In this document: piece after piece, positions 21,088 to 34,028 of the stretch
How the letters are laid out: each line of letters opens with the position of its first letter
Numbering within the stretch: position 1 is the stretch's first letter
NCBI RefSeq assembly: GCF_009830105.1
Contig: NZ_WURB01000004.1
Location: forward strand, 62,001-126,000
Direction of reading: 5' to 3'
Source of the DNA: Microvirga makkahensis
Lineage (GTDB): Bacteria; Pseudomonadota; Alphaproteobacteria; Rhizobiales; Beijerinckiaceae
DNA: 64,000 nucleotides
The notes under the pieces: generated by a model
What the model was told of the DNA's origin: nothing
Seen by the model: the letters and a program-made list of their open reading frames with translations, nothing else
Databases searched by the model: none
Position numbers and translations under genes: made by a program

Positions 21088-22320
21088 ATGGCAACCGAAA
21101 TCCGCGTACCCACTCTCGGCGAATCCGTTTCAGAGGCCACCATCGGCCGCTGGTTCAAGAAGCCCGGCGATGCCGTCAAGGCCGACGAGCCCGTTCTCGA
21201 GCTCGAAACCGACAAGGTCACCCTCGAGGTCAATGCGCCCGCGAGCGGCACGCTGGGAGAGATCGTCGCCCAGGACGGCGAGACGGTGTCCCCCGGTGCG
21301 GTGCTCGGCTCCATCGTCGAGGGCGGCGCGGCCGCTGCCGCTCCCGCCTCAGCCCCCAAGGCGGAGGCTCCCAAGGCCGCTCCGGCCCCGGCTCCCGCTG
21401 CCCCCGCTCCGGCGGCTCCGGGCGCCGCCAAGGATCACGGCCCTGCCGTGGCGCGGCTCGCGGCCGAGAGCGGCGTGAGCCCGGCGAATGTCGGCGGCAC
21501 CGGCAAGGACGGCCGCGTGACCAAGGGCGACATGCTGGCCGCCATCGCGACCGGCGCCGCTGCCGCTCCCGCGCCCGCCGCGCCGGTCTCCGCCCGCGCC
21601 CCCTCCGCTCCGGTCGATGCCGAGCGTGAGGAGCGTGTGAAGATGACGAAGCTGCGCCAGACCATCGCGCGCCGCCTCAAGGATGCGCAGAACACCGCCG
21701 CGATGCTCACCACGTTCAACGATGTGGACATGAGCGCGGTCATGTCGCTGCGCAGCCAGTACAAGGACATCTTCGAGAAGAAGCACGGCACCAAGCTCGG
21801 CTTCATGGGCTTCTTCACCAAGGCCGTGATCCAGGCGTTGAAGGACATTCCTGCTGTCAACGCGGAGATCGACGGCACCGACCTCGTCTACAAGAATTAC
21901 TATCATATCGGCATCGCGGTCGGCACCGAGAAGGGTCTCGTGGTTCCGGTGGTGCGCGACGCGGATCTGCTCTCGATCGCCGGCATCGAGAAGACCATCG
22001 CCGATTTCGGCCGCCGCGCCCGCGACGGCAAGCTCGGCATCGACGAGATGCAGGGTGGCACCTTCACCATCACCAACGGCGGCATCTACGGCTCGCTCAT
22101 GTCGACGCCCATCCTCAACGCGCCTCAATCCGGCATTCTCGGGATGCACCGCATCGAGGAGCGCCCGGTGGTCCGCAACGGGCAGGTGGTCGTGCGTCCG
22201 ATGATGTATCTCGCGCTCTCCTACGATCACCGCATCGTCGACGGCAAGGAGGCCGTGACCTTCCTCGTGCGGATCAAGGAAGCCCTGGAAGATCCGGCCC
22301 GCCTCGTTCTCGACCTGTAA
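21088..22320 (+). CDS. sucB: Dihydrolipoyl succinyltransferase (E2o)
   Basis: A 410-residue E2 core protein. The N-terminal lipoyl domain carries the lipoylated Lys43 in [11 protein letters not shown]. An Ala/Pro-rich linker leads to a peripheral subunit-binding domain ([25 protein letters not shown], about residues 125-150), a second Ala/Pro linker, and the C-terminal acyltransferase with its catalytic histidine in [13 protein letters not shown] (about residue 380). It transfers the succinyl group to CoA and forms the core of the complex. A REP-like element follows before lpdA. Confidence 0.97.
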   Translation: MATEIRVPTLGESVSEATIGRWFKKPGDAVKADEPVLELETDKVTLEVNAPASGTLGEIVAQDGETVSPGAVLGSIVEGGAAAAAPASAPKAEAPKAAPAPAPAAPAPAAPGAAKDHGPAVARLAAESGVSPANVGGTGKDGRVTKGDMLAAIATGAAAAPAPAAPVSARAPSAPVDAEREERVKMTKLRQTIARRLKDAQNTAAMLTTFNDVDMSAVMSLRSQYKDIFEKKHGTKLGFMGFFTKAVIQALKDIPAVNAEIDGTDLVYKNYYHIGIAVGTEKGLVVPVVRDADLLSIAGIEKTIADFGRRARDGKLGIDEMQGGTFTITNGGIYGSLMSTPILNAPQSGILGMHRIEERPVVRNGQVVVRPMMYLALSYDHRIVDGKEAVTFLVRIKEALEDPARLVLDL

Positions 22321-22334
22321 GCGAAACACCTGCT

Positions 22335-22422
22335 CAAGCCCGGCCTCACGCCGGGCATCCACGCCTTCTCAGCCGGGCGGCCGCCGCAACAAGTGGATGG
22401 CCGGGACAAGCCCGGCATGACG
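22335..22422. repeat. REP-like palindromic element (sucB-lpdA)
   Basis: Contains GCCCGGC/GCCGGGC arms and ends with GGCCGGGACAAGCCCGGC and ATGACG, the canonical form of this window's intergenic repeat. An open frame runs through it into lpdA, but the true lpdA start lies after it. Confidence 0.65.
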
Positions 22423-22440
22423 TCCAAGGGGATGACTCCC

Positions 22441-23841
22441 ATGTCCTACGATCTCATCGTCATCGGCACCGGCCCGGGCGGCTACGTGGCCGCCATCCGG
22501 GCCGCGCAGCTCGGCCTCAAGACCGCCGTGGTCGAAAAGCGCAAGACCCACGGTGGCACCTGCCTCAACGTCGGCTGCATTCCCTCGAAGGCGCTGCTCC
22601 ATGCCTCGCACATGTTCGAGGACGCGCGCGATCACTTCGAGCATCTCGGCATCGGCGTCGCCGCGCCGACGCTCGATCTGAAGAAGATGCAGTCCTTCAA
22701 GCAGGAAGGCGTCGACGGCAACACGAAGGGCGTCGAGTTTCTGCTCAAGAAGAACAAGATCGACGCTTTCCAAGGCACCGGACGCATCGCAGCCGTCGGC
22801 CAGGTCGAGGTGACGTCGGAGGACGGCTCCAACCAGATCCTGGAGACCAAGAACATTCTCATCGCCACCGGCTCGGACGTGACGCGCCTGCCCGGCATCG
22901 AGATCGACGAGAAGGTGGTGGTGTCCTCCACCGGCGCCCTCGAACTCGAGAGCGTGCCGAGGCGCCTCGTGGTCATCGGCGCCGGAGTCATCGGCCTGGA
23001 GCTCGGCTCCGTATGGCGCCGCCTCGGCGCCGAGGTCACGGTGGTGGAATATCTCGACCGCATCCTGCCCGGCATGGATGGCGAGGTCGCCAAGAACTTC
23101 CAGCGAATCCTGTCCAAGCAGGGCTTCGCGTTCAAGCTCGGAGCGAAGGTCACCGGCGTCGAGACGACCGGAAAGGGCGCCACGCTCACCTACGAGCCCG
23201 CCGCCGGCGGCGCCGCGGAGACCATCGAGGCGGATGTCGTGCTCGTGGCGGTAGGCCGCGTGCCCTACACGCAGGGACTCGGCCTCGAACATGTGGGCGT
23301 TCAGCTCGACAGCCGCGGGCGGATTCAAACGGACGAGCATTTCGCGACCAACATCACCGGCATCTATGCCATCGGCGACGTGATCGCGGGCCCCATGCTC
23401 GCCCACAAGGCCGAGGACGAGGGCGTCGCGCTGGCCGAGATCCTCGCCGGCAAGGCCGGCCACGTGAACTACGACGTGATCCCGAGCGTCGTCTACACGT
23501 TCCCGGAGGTCGCTTCCGTCGGCAAGACCGAGGAAGAGCTGAAGAGCGCGGGCGTCGCCTACAACGCCGGCAAGTTCCCCTTCACGGCGAACGGCCGCGC
23601 GAAGGTCAACCGCACCACGGACGGCTTCGTGAAGATTCTGGCGGATGCCTCGACCGACAAGGTCCTCGGCGTGCACATCATCGGCCCCGAGGCGGGCAAC
23701 CTCATCCACGAGGCTGCCATCGCCATGGAGTTCGGCGCGTCGTCGGAGGACATGGCCCGCACCTGCCATGCACATCCGACCCTCGCGGAAGCTGTGAAGG
23801 AAGCGGCGCTCGCAGTGGAGAAGCGCGCCATCCATATGTGA
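22441..23841 (+). CDS. lpdA: Dihydrolipoyl dehydrogenase
   Basis: A 466-residue flavoprotein disulfide reductase, the E3 of the 2-oxoglutarate dehydrogenase complex. FAD binds at [17 protein letters not shown] (residues 9-25), the redox disulfide is Cys41-Cys46 in [16 protein letters not shown] binds at [12 protein letters not shown] near residue 178, and the His-Glu pair is in CHAHPTLAE near residue 443. I start at ATG 22441; an open frame to 22393 reads through the REP-like element and is not conserved. AAGGGG provides the ribosome-binding site. Confidence 0.97.
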   Translation: MSYDLIVIGTGPGGYVAAIRAAQLGLKTAVVEKRKTHGGTCLNVGCIPSKALLHASHMFEDARDHFEHLGIGVAAPTLDLKKMQSFKQEGVDGNTKGVEFLLKKNKIDAFQGTGRIAAVGQVEVTSEDGSNQILETKNILIATGSDVTRLPGIEIDEKVVVSSTGALELESVPRRLVVIGAGVIGLELGSVWRRLGAEVTVVEYLDRILPGMDGEVAKNFQRILSKQGFAFKLGAKVTGVETTGKGATLTYEPAAGGAAETIEADVVLVAVGRVPYTQGLGLEHVGVQLDSRGRIQTDEHFATNITGIYAIGDVIAGPMLAHKAEDEGVALAEILAGKAGHVNYDVIPSVVYTFPEVASVGKTEEELKSAGVAYNAGKFPFTANGRAKVNRTTDGFVKILADASTDKVLGVHIIGPEAGNLIHEAAIAMEFGASSEDMARTCHAHPTLAEAVKEAALAVEKRAIHM

Positions 23842-23850
23842 TATGGATTC

Positions 23851-24477
23851 ATGGCCAAACTTCACTTCCTCTACTCGGTGATGAACGCGGGCAAGACGAC
23901 GCATCTCCTGCAGGTTCGTCACAACTACATCGAGAACGGCGGCCACGTGCTGCTGTTCTCAAGCCCCATCGACGACCGCTTCGGCGTCGGCAAGGTGAGA
24001 TCGCGCATCGGCATCGAAGCGGATGCGACGGTCCTGAGGAAGAACGACGCCGTCGACGACATCGTGGCGGCCGAGCACGGCAAGAAGAAGGTGACTGTGG
24101 TCCTCATCGACGAGGTGCAGTTCATGACGGCGGACCAGGTTCGCCAACTCGCCCGGATCGTCGACGAACTCGGCATTCCGGTGATGGCCTATGGTCTCAA
24201 GAACAACGTCTACGGCGCGTTGTTCAGCGACGCGATCGCGGCGATGATGGCGCTGGCCGACGATTTCCAGGAGATCAAGCAGCTCTGTCATTGCGGCCGC
24301 AAGGCCACGATGATCCTGAAGTTCGATCCCAACGGGGAGCCCGTGCGGTCCGGCACCGTCATCGAGATCGGTGGCGAGAGCCGCTATGTCTCCGTCTGCC
24401 GTCCCCACTGGACCAAGGGCGATATCGGCCCCGCCGCGCGCCAGCTCCTGGCGCAGGCCGTGGTGCCCGCGGAGTAA
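23851..24477 (+). CDS. tdk: Thymidine kinase
   Basis: A 208-residue type II thymidine kinase that phosphorylates thymidine for salvage. The P-loop MNAGKTT is at residues 11-17, the catalytic Glu88 is in LIDEVQF, and the zinc-ribbon cysteines appear as LCHCG near residue 149 and a later cysteine in VCRPHW. It starts only 9 bp after lpdA and may ride on its transcript. Length matches the family. Confidence 0.95.
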   Translation: MAKLHFLYSVMNAGKTTHLLQVRHNYIENGGHVLLFSSPIDDRFGVGKVRSRIGIEADATVLRKNDAVDDIVAAEHGKKKVTVVLIDEVQFMTADQVRQLARIVDELGIPVMAYGLKNNVYGALFSDAIAAMMALADDFQEIKQLCHCGRKATMILKFDPNGEPVRSGTVIEIGGESRYVSVCRPHWTKGDIGPAARQLLAQAVVPAE

Positions 24478-24618
24478 ACCCGCCGTCCCGGCGAAGGCCG
24501 GAACTGATCCCCGGATCAGATCCAGAGACAGCCATGACAGAAAGTAGCCATGACGGCGTAGGTTGCCCTCATCGCTCCATACCCTCTCTCACGTCATCAC
24601 CGGCGCGGAACCCGGAGC

Positions 24619-25611
24619 CTACTTCACCCGTGCCCTGGGATGCGCGGCATTGAAGGCGTCCATCAGCCGTGCCGCATCCACCTTCGTATAGAGCTGCGTC
24701 GTCGAAAGCGACGCGTGGCCCAGCAGTTCCTGGATGCCGCGCAGATCGCCGCCCCTGGCGAGAAGATGGGTGGCGAAGGAATGGCGCAGGGCATGAGGCG
24801 TCGCGCTGTCGGGCAGGCCCAGGGCGCCACGCAACTCCTCCACCGCGAGCTGAATGATGCGTGGCGATAGCGGACCGCCGCGCGCGCCGACGAAGAGCGG
24901 ACCTTCCGGCGGGATCGCATAGGGGCAGAGGTGCAGATACTCCTCCAGCGCCCGCTGAATCGCCGGAAGCACGGGAACGCTGCGCACCTTGCCGCCCTTG
25001 CCGGTCACGGTGATCGAATCGACGCCGTTGACCGGCGCGTCACGGCGCTGGAGGCCGAGCGCCTCGGATATGCGCAGGCCCGCGCCGTAGAGCAGGGAAA
25101 GGACGGCGGCATCGCGCGCCAGGATCCATGGTTTGCGGTCCTCGGACGCGCGCGCCTCCTTGTTCGTCACCGCCACGGCGGAGGAGGCGGAGAGGGGGCG
25201 CGGAAGATTCCTGTCGGCCTTTGGGCTGCGAATCGCCGCGAAGGCCGAGGCCGTGCCGTGGCCTTCCCGTTCCAGATAACGGGCGAACGAGCGAAGCGCC
25301 GAGAGCTGACGCATGAGGGACCGGCTCCCCACCGCCTTCATGCGTCGCGCGGCGAGAAAGGAACGGATGTCGAGGGGCTTCAGGCCCAGAACGTCCTTGA
25401 CGCTCGGCGGCTCGCCGAGATGCTCGGTCAGAAAGGTCAGGAACTGCCGCAGGTCCCGGGCATAGGCCTCCACGGTCTTGGGCGAGAGTCTGCGTTCCTT
25501 CGCAAGCCCGTTGAGCCATGCCATCATCTCCCGGCGCGTATCCGCCGCGCCGGGCAGGACGAGGTCGAGGCTGTCTTCAGGTGCGCCGCCGGACATTTCG
25601 CTCTTTGACAT
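24619..25611 (-). CDS. xerC: Tyrosine recombinase XerC
   Basis: A 330-residue Xer recombinase that resolves chromosome dimers at dif with XerD. The N-terminal SAM-like domain (MAWLNGLAKERRLSPKTVEAY, from about residue 28) binds DNA. The catalytic domain has Arg in LYGAGLRISEALGL (about residue 182), HALRHSFATHLL (about 273) and the nucleophile in LSTTQLYTKVD (about 308). Its length and its place in the backbone, divergent from priA by 58 bp, argue for the housekeeping XerC rather than a phage enzyme. dif is not in the window as far as I can see. Confidence 0.9.
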   Translation of the reverse strand: MSKSEMSGGAPEDSLDLVLPGAADTRREMMAWLNGLAKERRLSPKTVEAYARDLRQFLTFLTEHLGEPPSVKDVLGLKPLDIRSFLAARRMKAVGSRSLMRQLSALRSFARYLEREGHGTASAFAAIRSPKADRNLPRPLSASSAVAVTNKEARASEDRKPWILARDAAVLSLLYGAGLRISEALGLQRRDAPVNGVDSITVTGKGGKVRSVPVLPAIQRALEEYLHLCPYAIPPEGPLFVGARGGPLSPRIIQLAVEELRGALGLPDSATPHALRHSFATHLLARGGDLRGIQELLGHASLSTTQLYTKVDAARLMDAFNAAHPRARVK

Positions 25612-25669
25612 GCTGCCGCTATATGCAAGGGGGCAGACAGAGTAGCAGCCACAGGTTAACTCCTTTCAA

Positions 25670-27832
25670 ATGACAAGCCGCATCGCCGATGTCCTCATCC
25701 CGCTGGCGCTGGACACGGCCTATTCCTACGCCGTGCCGGATGGCCTCTCGCTCGAGGAGGGCGACGTGGTGCAGGTGCCGCTCGCGACCCGCGAGGTGGC
25801 GGGCGTCGTCTGGAGCCTGCGGGAGGGGCAGGGCGCCAATTTCAAGAAGGTGACGGGCGTCCTCGAGGGGCCGAACCTGTCGTCCGAGATGCGCAGGTTC
25901 ATCGACTGGGTCTCCTGGTACACGCTGTCGCCCAAGGGCTCGGCCCTTGCCATGAGCCTGAAATTCCCGGATCCGGACCGGACGGAGGTCGTGCGCGTGG
26001 GCGTCAGACTCACCGTCGACCGGCCCAGGCGCATGACGCCCGCGCGCCAGAAGGTGATCGAAGCCGCGCAGGACGGGATCGTGCGCTTGAAGAGCGAGCT
26101 CGCGCACGCGGCCGGCGTCAGCAACAGCGTCATCGACGGGCTGATCGACGAGGGCGTGATCGAGACATTGGCCTTGCTCCAGGAGCCGGTGGCCGGGCTG
26201 CCGAACCCCGATTTCGGCGACACGGAGCTCTCCGACGGCCAGCGCGAGGCGGCGGGCGAGATCGTCGGCGCCATGCGCGGCGAGCATCCGCCCGTGATCC
26301 TGCTCGAAGGCGTCACGGGTTCCGGCAAGACGGAGGTCTATTTCGAGGCGGTGGCCGAAGCCGTGCGCCAGGGCCGGCAGGCCCTCATTCTGATGCCGGA
26401 GATTGCTCTCACCGCGCAGTTCCTTGACCGTTTCGCAGCGCGCTTCGGCGTGAAGCCCGCCACTTGGCATTCAGGGGTGACGGGCCGCAAGCGCGAGCGG
26501 CTCTACGCGGCCATCGCCTCAGGCGAGGTCAAGGTGGTGGCGGGTGCGCGCTCGGCGCTGTTCCTGCCTTACGCGGATCTGGCGCTCATCATCGTCGACG
26601 AGGAGCACGAGACCGCCTACAAGCAGGACGACGGCGTGCATTATCATGCCCGCGACATGGCGGTGGTGCGGGGCAAGATCGAAAATGCCATGGTGGTGCT
26701 GGCCTCGGCCACGCCCTCCATCGAGAGCCGCGTCAACGTGGAGCGCGGGCGCTACCGGCACGTAAAGCTGCCGGAGCGCTTCGGCGGGCGCTCCATGCCT
26801 CGGATCCGCGCCATTGACCTGCGGCGGGAGACGATCCCGAAGGGCCGCTGGCTCTCGCCGACGCTCGTCACTTCCGTGGAGGAGACCGTGGGTCGAGGAG
26901 AGCAGGCGCTGCTCTTTCTCAACCGGCGCGGCTACGCGCCGCTTACCCTCTGCCGCGCCTGCGCCCATCGCTACGAATGTCCGAACTGCTCGGCCTGGCT
27001 CGTGGAGCACCGGTTCCGGCGCGCCCTCGTGTGCCATCATTGCGGCCATGTGGAGCGCACGCCGCAGGCCTGCGTGGAATGCGGCAGCCTCGATTCGCTG
27101 GTGCCCTGCGGTCCCGGCGTGGAACGCATCGCCGAGGAGGTGGCGGAGCTCTTTCCGGACAAGCGATCCATCGTGCTCTCCAGCGATTTTCCCGGTGGCA
27201 CCGAGCGGCTGCGCGCGGAGTTGGCGGCGATCGCGGCGGGCGAGGTCGACATCGTCATCGGCACGCAGCTCGTGGCGAAGGGCCACAACTTCCCGCTCAT
27301 GACCCTCGTAGGCGTGCTGGACGCCGATATCGGCCTCACCTCTGGCGACCCGCGCGCCGCCGAGCGCACCTTCCAGATGCTGCAGCAGGTCACGGGCCGC
27401 GCCGGGCGCGGCGAAAAGCCGGGGAGGGCCCTCGTCCAGACTTGGCAGCCGGACCATCCCGTCATCGCCGCCCTGGTTTCCGGCGATGCAGAGCGGTTTT
27501 ACGAGGAGGAGACCCGCGTCCGCGAGATGGCGGGGCTGCCCCCCTTCGGGCGGCTCGCCTCGCTGATCATATCGGCGGAGGAGCGCGAGGCGGCCGAGGT
27601 CCATGCCCGGGCCATGGCCATGGTGACCGAACCGCCGCCCGGAGTCATGGTGCTCGGCCCCGCCGAGGCGCCGCTCGCCCTGATCCGGGGGCGTTACCGC
27701 TACAGACTTCTGGTGAAGACGGAACGGGAGGTCGACCTCCAGGGATATCTGCGCTCCTGGCTGGCCCGCTGTCCGAAGGCAAGGGGCAACATCCGGGTCA
27801 CTGTGGACGTGGATCCTCAGAGCTTTCTGTGA
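25670..27832 (+). CDS. priA: Primosomal protein N' (replication restart helicase PriA)
   Basis: A 720-residue superfamily 2 DNA helicase that reloads the replisome at stalled forks. The Walker A is GVTGSGKTEVYF (near residue 215), the Walker B VDEEHETAYKQDD (near 308), and the zinc-binding insert has its cysteines in CRACAHRYECPNC and CHHCG followed by CVECG (about residues 427-475). Motif VI appears as QQVTGRAGRGEK. The N-terminal 3'-DNA-binding domain and C-terminal end are complete. It is divergent from xerC. Confidence 0.96.
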   Translation: MTSRIADVLIPLALDTAYSYAVPDGLSLEEGDVVQVPLATREVAGVVWSLREGQGANFKKVTGVLEGPNLSSEMRRFIDWVSWYTLSPKGSALAMSLKFPDPDRTEVVRVGVRLTVDRPRRMTPARQKVIEAAQDGIVRLKSELAHAAGVSNSVIDGLIDEGVIETLALLQEPVAGLPNPDFGDTELSDGQREAAGEIVGAMRGEHPPVILLEGVTGSGKTEVYFEAVAEAVRQGRQALILMPEIALTAQFLDRFAARFGVKPATWHSGVTGRKRERLYAAIASGEVKVVAGARSALFLPYADLALIIVDEEHETAYKQDDGVHYHARDMAVVRGKIENAMVVLASATPSIESRVNVERGRYRHVKLPERFGGRSMPRIRAIDLRRETIPKGRWLSPTLVTSVEETVGRGEQALLFLNRRGYAPLTLCRACAHRYECPNCSAWLVEHRFRRALVCHHCGHVERTPQACVECGSLDSLVPCGPGVERIAEEVAELFPDKRSIVLSSDFPGGTERLRAELAAIAAGEVDIVIGTQLVAKGHNFPLMTLVGVLDADIGLTSGDPRAAERTFQMLQQVTGRAGRGEKPGRALVQTWQPDHPVIAALVSGDAERFYEEETRVREMAGLPPFGRLASLIISAEEREAAEVHARAMAMVTEPPPGVMVLGPAEAPLALIRGRYRYRLLVKTEREVDLQGYLRSWLARCPKARGNIRVTVDVDPQSFL

Positions 27833-28028
27833 GGCCTGCGGCGACGGTCTCTCCGGACGGCACCCGCACGTTCTTCGGCGCGAGCACGAGGACGGGCTCG
27901 CCGCCACGCGCCGCGGGCGCGACCTTGGATCGGACGGTCCTCTCGATCTGCGGAGCGAGGGGCGCCAACAGGGGATAGCTCCAGAACAGGCTCAGGGAGA
28001 GCAGGGTGAAGGTGGCGAACAGGCGCAT
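27798..28028 (-). CDS. Small exported or membrane-anchored protein, unknown
   Basis: A 76-residue protein on the minus strand whose 3' end overlaps the priA 3' end by 35 bp. The first 25 residues (MRLFATFTLLSLSLFW onward) are hydrophobic and could be a signal or anchor; the rest is a short basic tail. A GAGG ribosome-binding site lies 5 bases before the ATG, which supports a real gene. It fills the otherwise empty 377-bp space between priA and the next gene. No family is recognised, and the short overlap leaves some doubt. Confidence 0.45.
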   Translation of the reverse strand: MRLFATFTLLSLSLFWSYPLLAPLAPQIERTVRSKVAPAARGGEPVLVLAPKNVRVPSGETVAAGLTESSEDPRPQ

Positions 28029-28209
28029 CGGAGCCTCATCGAATCAACCACTCGTTAAGGATGGAGGCCGGCTCCGGCTTCTCAAGGGCACAAAAGCCGA
28101 TCTGCGGCGGAGTACCTCATCCGGGGCGAGGCGCTCGTCGGCGGGGCGTCCCCCGGATCGCTCCGAAAGTGGATTCCCCTTTCGGGCCGGATGTTCTACC
28201 GAGGACCCC

Positions 28210-28776
28210 ATGCCCAAGATCGTTCACTGCATCCGTCACGGCCAATCCACCTTCAACGCCCATTTCGCCGAGACCGGCGAGGACCCGCTGCATTTCGATG
28301 CGCCCCTCACCGAGCTTGGCCGCAGGCAGGTTCAGGAGCGGGCCCGGGAACTGCGTCGGTACCCTTACGAACTCGTCATCACGTCCCCGCTCACCCGCGC
28401 GATCCAGACCACCCTGGGGCTGTTCGGCGATCATCCCGCCGCGCCGCCGATCCATGTGGAATGCCTCCACCGGGAGCACCTGGAGAGCAGCTGCGACGTG
28501 GGACGCGCCCCATCCCTTCTCAGGCAGGAGTTTCCTCACCTCGCCTTCGATCACCTGGACGAGATCTGGTGGCACAACGAGGGAGAGGCGGACCCGCGCG
28601 GCTTCGTCTACGAGCCCGGCCATGTCTTCGAAGGCCGGGTCGAGCAGTTCCGGCGCTGGCTCCAGGGCCGGCCGGAACGGATGATCGCGGTCGTGGGGCA
28701 CGGCACCTTCTTCAGCCGGCTCACCGGCCGTTACCTCGGCAATTGCGAGGTCGCCGTCCTGGAGCTGGGAGACTGA
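28210..28776 (+). CDS. Histidine phosphatase family protein
   Basis: A 188-residue member of the phosphoglycerate mutase-like superfamily. The catalytic RHG motif is at residues 9-11 (CIRHGQSTFN), and a second conserved histidine is in AVVGHGTFFSRL near residue 162. The Arg of the ITSPLTRAIQT segment (about 56-66) is also in place. The substrate cannot be inferred. An open frame continues upstream to 28006, but the RHG motif must lie near the N-terminus, so ATG 28210 is preferred. Confidence 0.88.
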   Translation: MPKIVHCIRHGQSTFNAHFAETGEDPLHFDAPLTELGRRQVQERARELRRYPYELVITSPLTRAIQTTLGLFGDHPAAPPIHVECLHREHLESSCDVGRAPSLLRQEFPHLAFDHLDEIWWHNEGEADPRGFVYEPGHVFEGRVEQFRRWLQGRPERMIAVVGHGTFFSRLTGRYLGNCEVAVLELGD

Positions 28777-28980
28777 ATGCCCGAGCGGTTTCGCCGAACT
28801 TTTAGAGGGCGCTCCTGGTCCAGCTCGCCTTGCGTCCCGGGAAAACCCATGCTAGTGCACCCCCGCCTGCGGGCGGATACGGTCCCGCCTAAGGCTCACT
28901 TCCATCGACCCGACGGGATTCCCGACAGCTTGCTTCAAGGCTCGCCGGTGTGAAACCCGTAACTTGAGAGAGACGATTAC

Positions 28981-29552
28981 GTGGCGCAAAGCGGTTCGCA
29001 TGAAGGACCCCTCCTGTCGGGCGTAGCGTTGCGCTACGCATCGGCGCTGTTCGAGCTCGCTCGGGAGGCCAATGCCGTGGATGCCGTCGCCGGCGACCTC
29101 GGCCGCTTCGAAGGCATGATCCGGGGCAGCGAAGACCTGCAGCGCCTGATCCGTAACCCTGTTTTCACGGCGGAAGAGCAGTCCCGCGCGATCGACGTCC
29201 TCCTGACGAAGGCCGGCTTTTCGGGCCTGGCGGGCAATTTCATCCGCCTCGTGGCGTCCAAGCGTCGCCTCTTCGCCCTTCCGGACATGATCCGCGCCTA
29301 TCAGGATCTCGTGTCCGACGCGAAGGGCATCGTCCGGGCGCAGGTGATCCTGGCGGAATCTCCGTCGGACGCCGTCCTCAACGAAATCAAGGCGGCGCTG
29401 CGCGACGTCGCCAAGGCTGACGTCGCCGTCGACGTCAAGATCGACCCGAGCCTCATCGGCGGCCTCATCGTGAAGATGGGCTCCCGCATGGTGGATGCCT
29501 CGGTGCGCACCAAACTCAATTCCATTCGTCTAGCGATGAAAGAGGTCCGCTG

Positions 29553-29553
<1 letters not shown>
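28981..29553 (+). CDS. atpH: ATP synthase F1 delta subunit
   Basis: A 190-residue stalk protein that joins the F1 head to the peripheral stalk. Typical features are [10 protein letters not shown] near residue 18, a central [16 protein letters not shown] near 82 and the C-terminal [22 protein letters not shown]. It starts with GTG after a GAGAGA segment; the stop overlaps the atpA ATG (TGATGG). First gene of an atpHAGDC operon; Fo genes are absent here, which is the normal split arrangement in alphaproteobacteria. Confidence 0.95.
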
Positions 29554-31082
<1,529 letters not shown>

Positions 31083-31119
31083 GATCCAGCCGGAACTCCG
31101 GAGAGGGTAGGGCCGCTCG

Positions 31120-31992
31120 ATGCCGAGCTTGAAAGACCTTCGTAACCGCATCGCCTCGGTCAAGGCGACGCAGAAGATCACCAAGGCCATGCAGATGGTC
31201 GCCGCCGCGAAGCTGCGCCGCGCGCAGACAGCGGCGGAAGCCGCGCGTCCCTACGCAGAGCGTATGGCCGTGGTGCTCGGCAATCTCGCGTCCGGCATCA
31301 CGGTCGGACCCGAGACGCCGCGCCTGCTCGCCGGCACGGGTGCCGATCAGGTGCATCTTCTGATCGTCTGCACGGCTGAGCGAGGCCTGTGCGGCGCATT
31401 CAACTCCTCGATCGCGCGCCTGGCTCGCGATCACGCCAACCGGCTTCTCGCCGAAGGCAAGACGGTCAAGATCATCTGCGTGGGCAAGAAGGGCCACGAC
31501 ATTCTCCGCCGCCAGTTCGGACAGCACATCATCGAGCTGATCGATCTCCGCTCCGTGCGCCAGATCGGATTCGAGCAGGGAGACATGATCGCGCAGAAGG
31601 TGCTCGGCCTCTTCGAGGCCGGCGAATTCGACGTGGCCACCCTGTTCTACTCGCGCTTCCGTTCGGTGATCGCGCAGATCCCGACCGCGCAGCAGATCAT
31701 CCCGGCCCAGATCGAAACGACCGGCGCTTCGTCGGATGCTGTCTACGAGTATGAGCCTGAGGAAGGCGAGATTCTCGCGACGCTTCTGCCGCGGAACCTC
31801 ACCGTGCAGATCTTCCGCGCGCTTCTCGAGAACGCCGCCTCCGAGCAGGGCGCCCGCATGAGCGCCATGGACAACGCGACCCGCAACGCGGGCGAGATGA
31901 TCAAGAAGCAGACGCAGACCTACAACCGGTCGCGTCAGGCGATGATCACCAAGGAACTGATCGAAATCATTTCGGGCGCCGAGGCGCTCTGA
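31120..31992 (+). CDS. atpG: ATP synthase F1 gamma subunit
   Basis: A 290-residue rotor shaft. The N-terminal coiled-coil helix begins [20 protein letters not shown] with [15 protein letters not shown], and the C-terminal helix contains [15 protein letters not shown] [19 protein letters not shown] and [12 protein letters not shown] at the end. Both helices insert into the alpha-beta ring. It sits between atpA and atpD in the usual order. Confidence 0.97.
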   Translation: MPSLKDLRNRIASVKATQKITKAMQMVAAAKLRRAQTAAEAARPYAERMAVVLGNLASGITVGPETPRLLAGTGADQVHLLIVCTAERGLCGAFNSSIARLARDHANRLLAEGKTVKIICVGKKGHDILRRQFGQHIIELIDLRSVRQIGFEQGDMIAQKVLGLFEAGEFDVATLFYSRFRSVIAQIPTAQQIIPAQIETTGASSDAVYEYEPEEGEILATLLPRNLTVQIFRALLENAASEQGARMSAMDNATRNAGEMIKKQTQTYNRSRQAMITKELIEIISGAEAL

Positions 31993-33468
<1,476 letters not shown>

Positions 33469-33484
33469 TTGAACCTTAGCGCTT

Positions 33485-33517
33485 GTCCCGGAGCGTGCCG
33501 TCAGCACGCCCCGGGAC
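33485..33517 (+). other. Long hairpin between atpD and atpC
   Basis: GTCCCGG and GCGTGC pair with GCACGC and CCGGGAC around CGTCA, giving 13 base pairs with one A-C mismatch. There is no T-run, and atpC follows 71 bp later. It probably stabilises the upstream mRNA end or lowers atpC read-through. Confidence 0.6.
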
Positions 33518-33588
33518 CTGCCTTTCCAAGACCGTCTCCCATGATCCCGGGCCGCTCCCACGGAGCGGACGGATGACGAGAAGCTCAG

Positions 33589-33990
33589 ATGGCCACCTTC
33601 AACTTCGAACTCGTCTCTCCCGAGCGCGTACTGTTCTCAGGCGCCGTTGATGCCGTCGTCCTGCCTGCGAGCGAAGGCGACATGACGGTTCTTTCCGGCC
33701 ACGCGCCGATGATGACGACCCTCAAGACCGGCTTTCTCGTCATCACGAGCAATCCCGGCAACGGCCGCCGGGTTCTGGTGCGCGGCGGGTTCGCCGACAT
33801 CAACCAGAACGGCCTGACCGTTCTCGCCGAGCGCGCTCTTCCCGCCGAGGAGCTGACGCAGGAAATCCTCGACAAGGAAATCCTCCAGGCCGAGATGGCC
33901 TATGACGCCACGAACGACCCGGCCGCCAAGCACGCGGCCGAATCGGCAATCGCGCAGCTGCGCGAGGCCAAGGCGGCGCTGAACTACTGA
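33589..33990 (+). CDS. atpC: ATP synthase F1 epsilon subunit
   Basis: A 133-residue subunit with the N-terminal beta-barrel (FNFELVSPERVLFSGAVDAV, LPASEGDMTVLSGHAPMMT) and a C-terminal helical part that is only weakly hairpin-like. It couples the c-ring to gamma and can inhibit hydrolysis. It is last in the operon, 120 bp after atpD, which is a wider gap than between the other genes. A strong terminator follows at 33999-34027. Confidence 0.96.
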   Translation: MATFNFELVSPERVLFSGAVDAVVLPASEGDMTVLSGHAPMMTTLKTGFLVITSNPGNGRRVLVRGGFADINQNGLTVLAERALPAEELTQEILDKEILQAEMAYDATNDPAAKHAAESAIAQLREAKAALNY

Positions 33991-33998
33991 TCGGAAAC

Positions 33999-34027
33999 AA
34001 CCCGGCCACGAGCCGGGTTTTTCTTTT
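33999..34027 (+). terminator. Rho-independent terminator of the atp operon
   Basis: AACCCGGC and GCCGGGTT form a perfect 8-bp stem around CACGA, followed by TTTTTCTTTT-like T-rich sequence. It lies 9 bp after the atpC stop and directly before the next start codon at 34029. Confidence 0.9.
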
Positions 34028-34028
34028 C

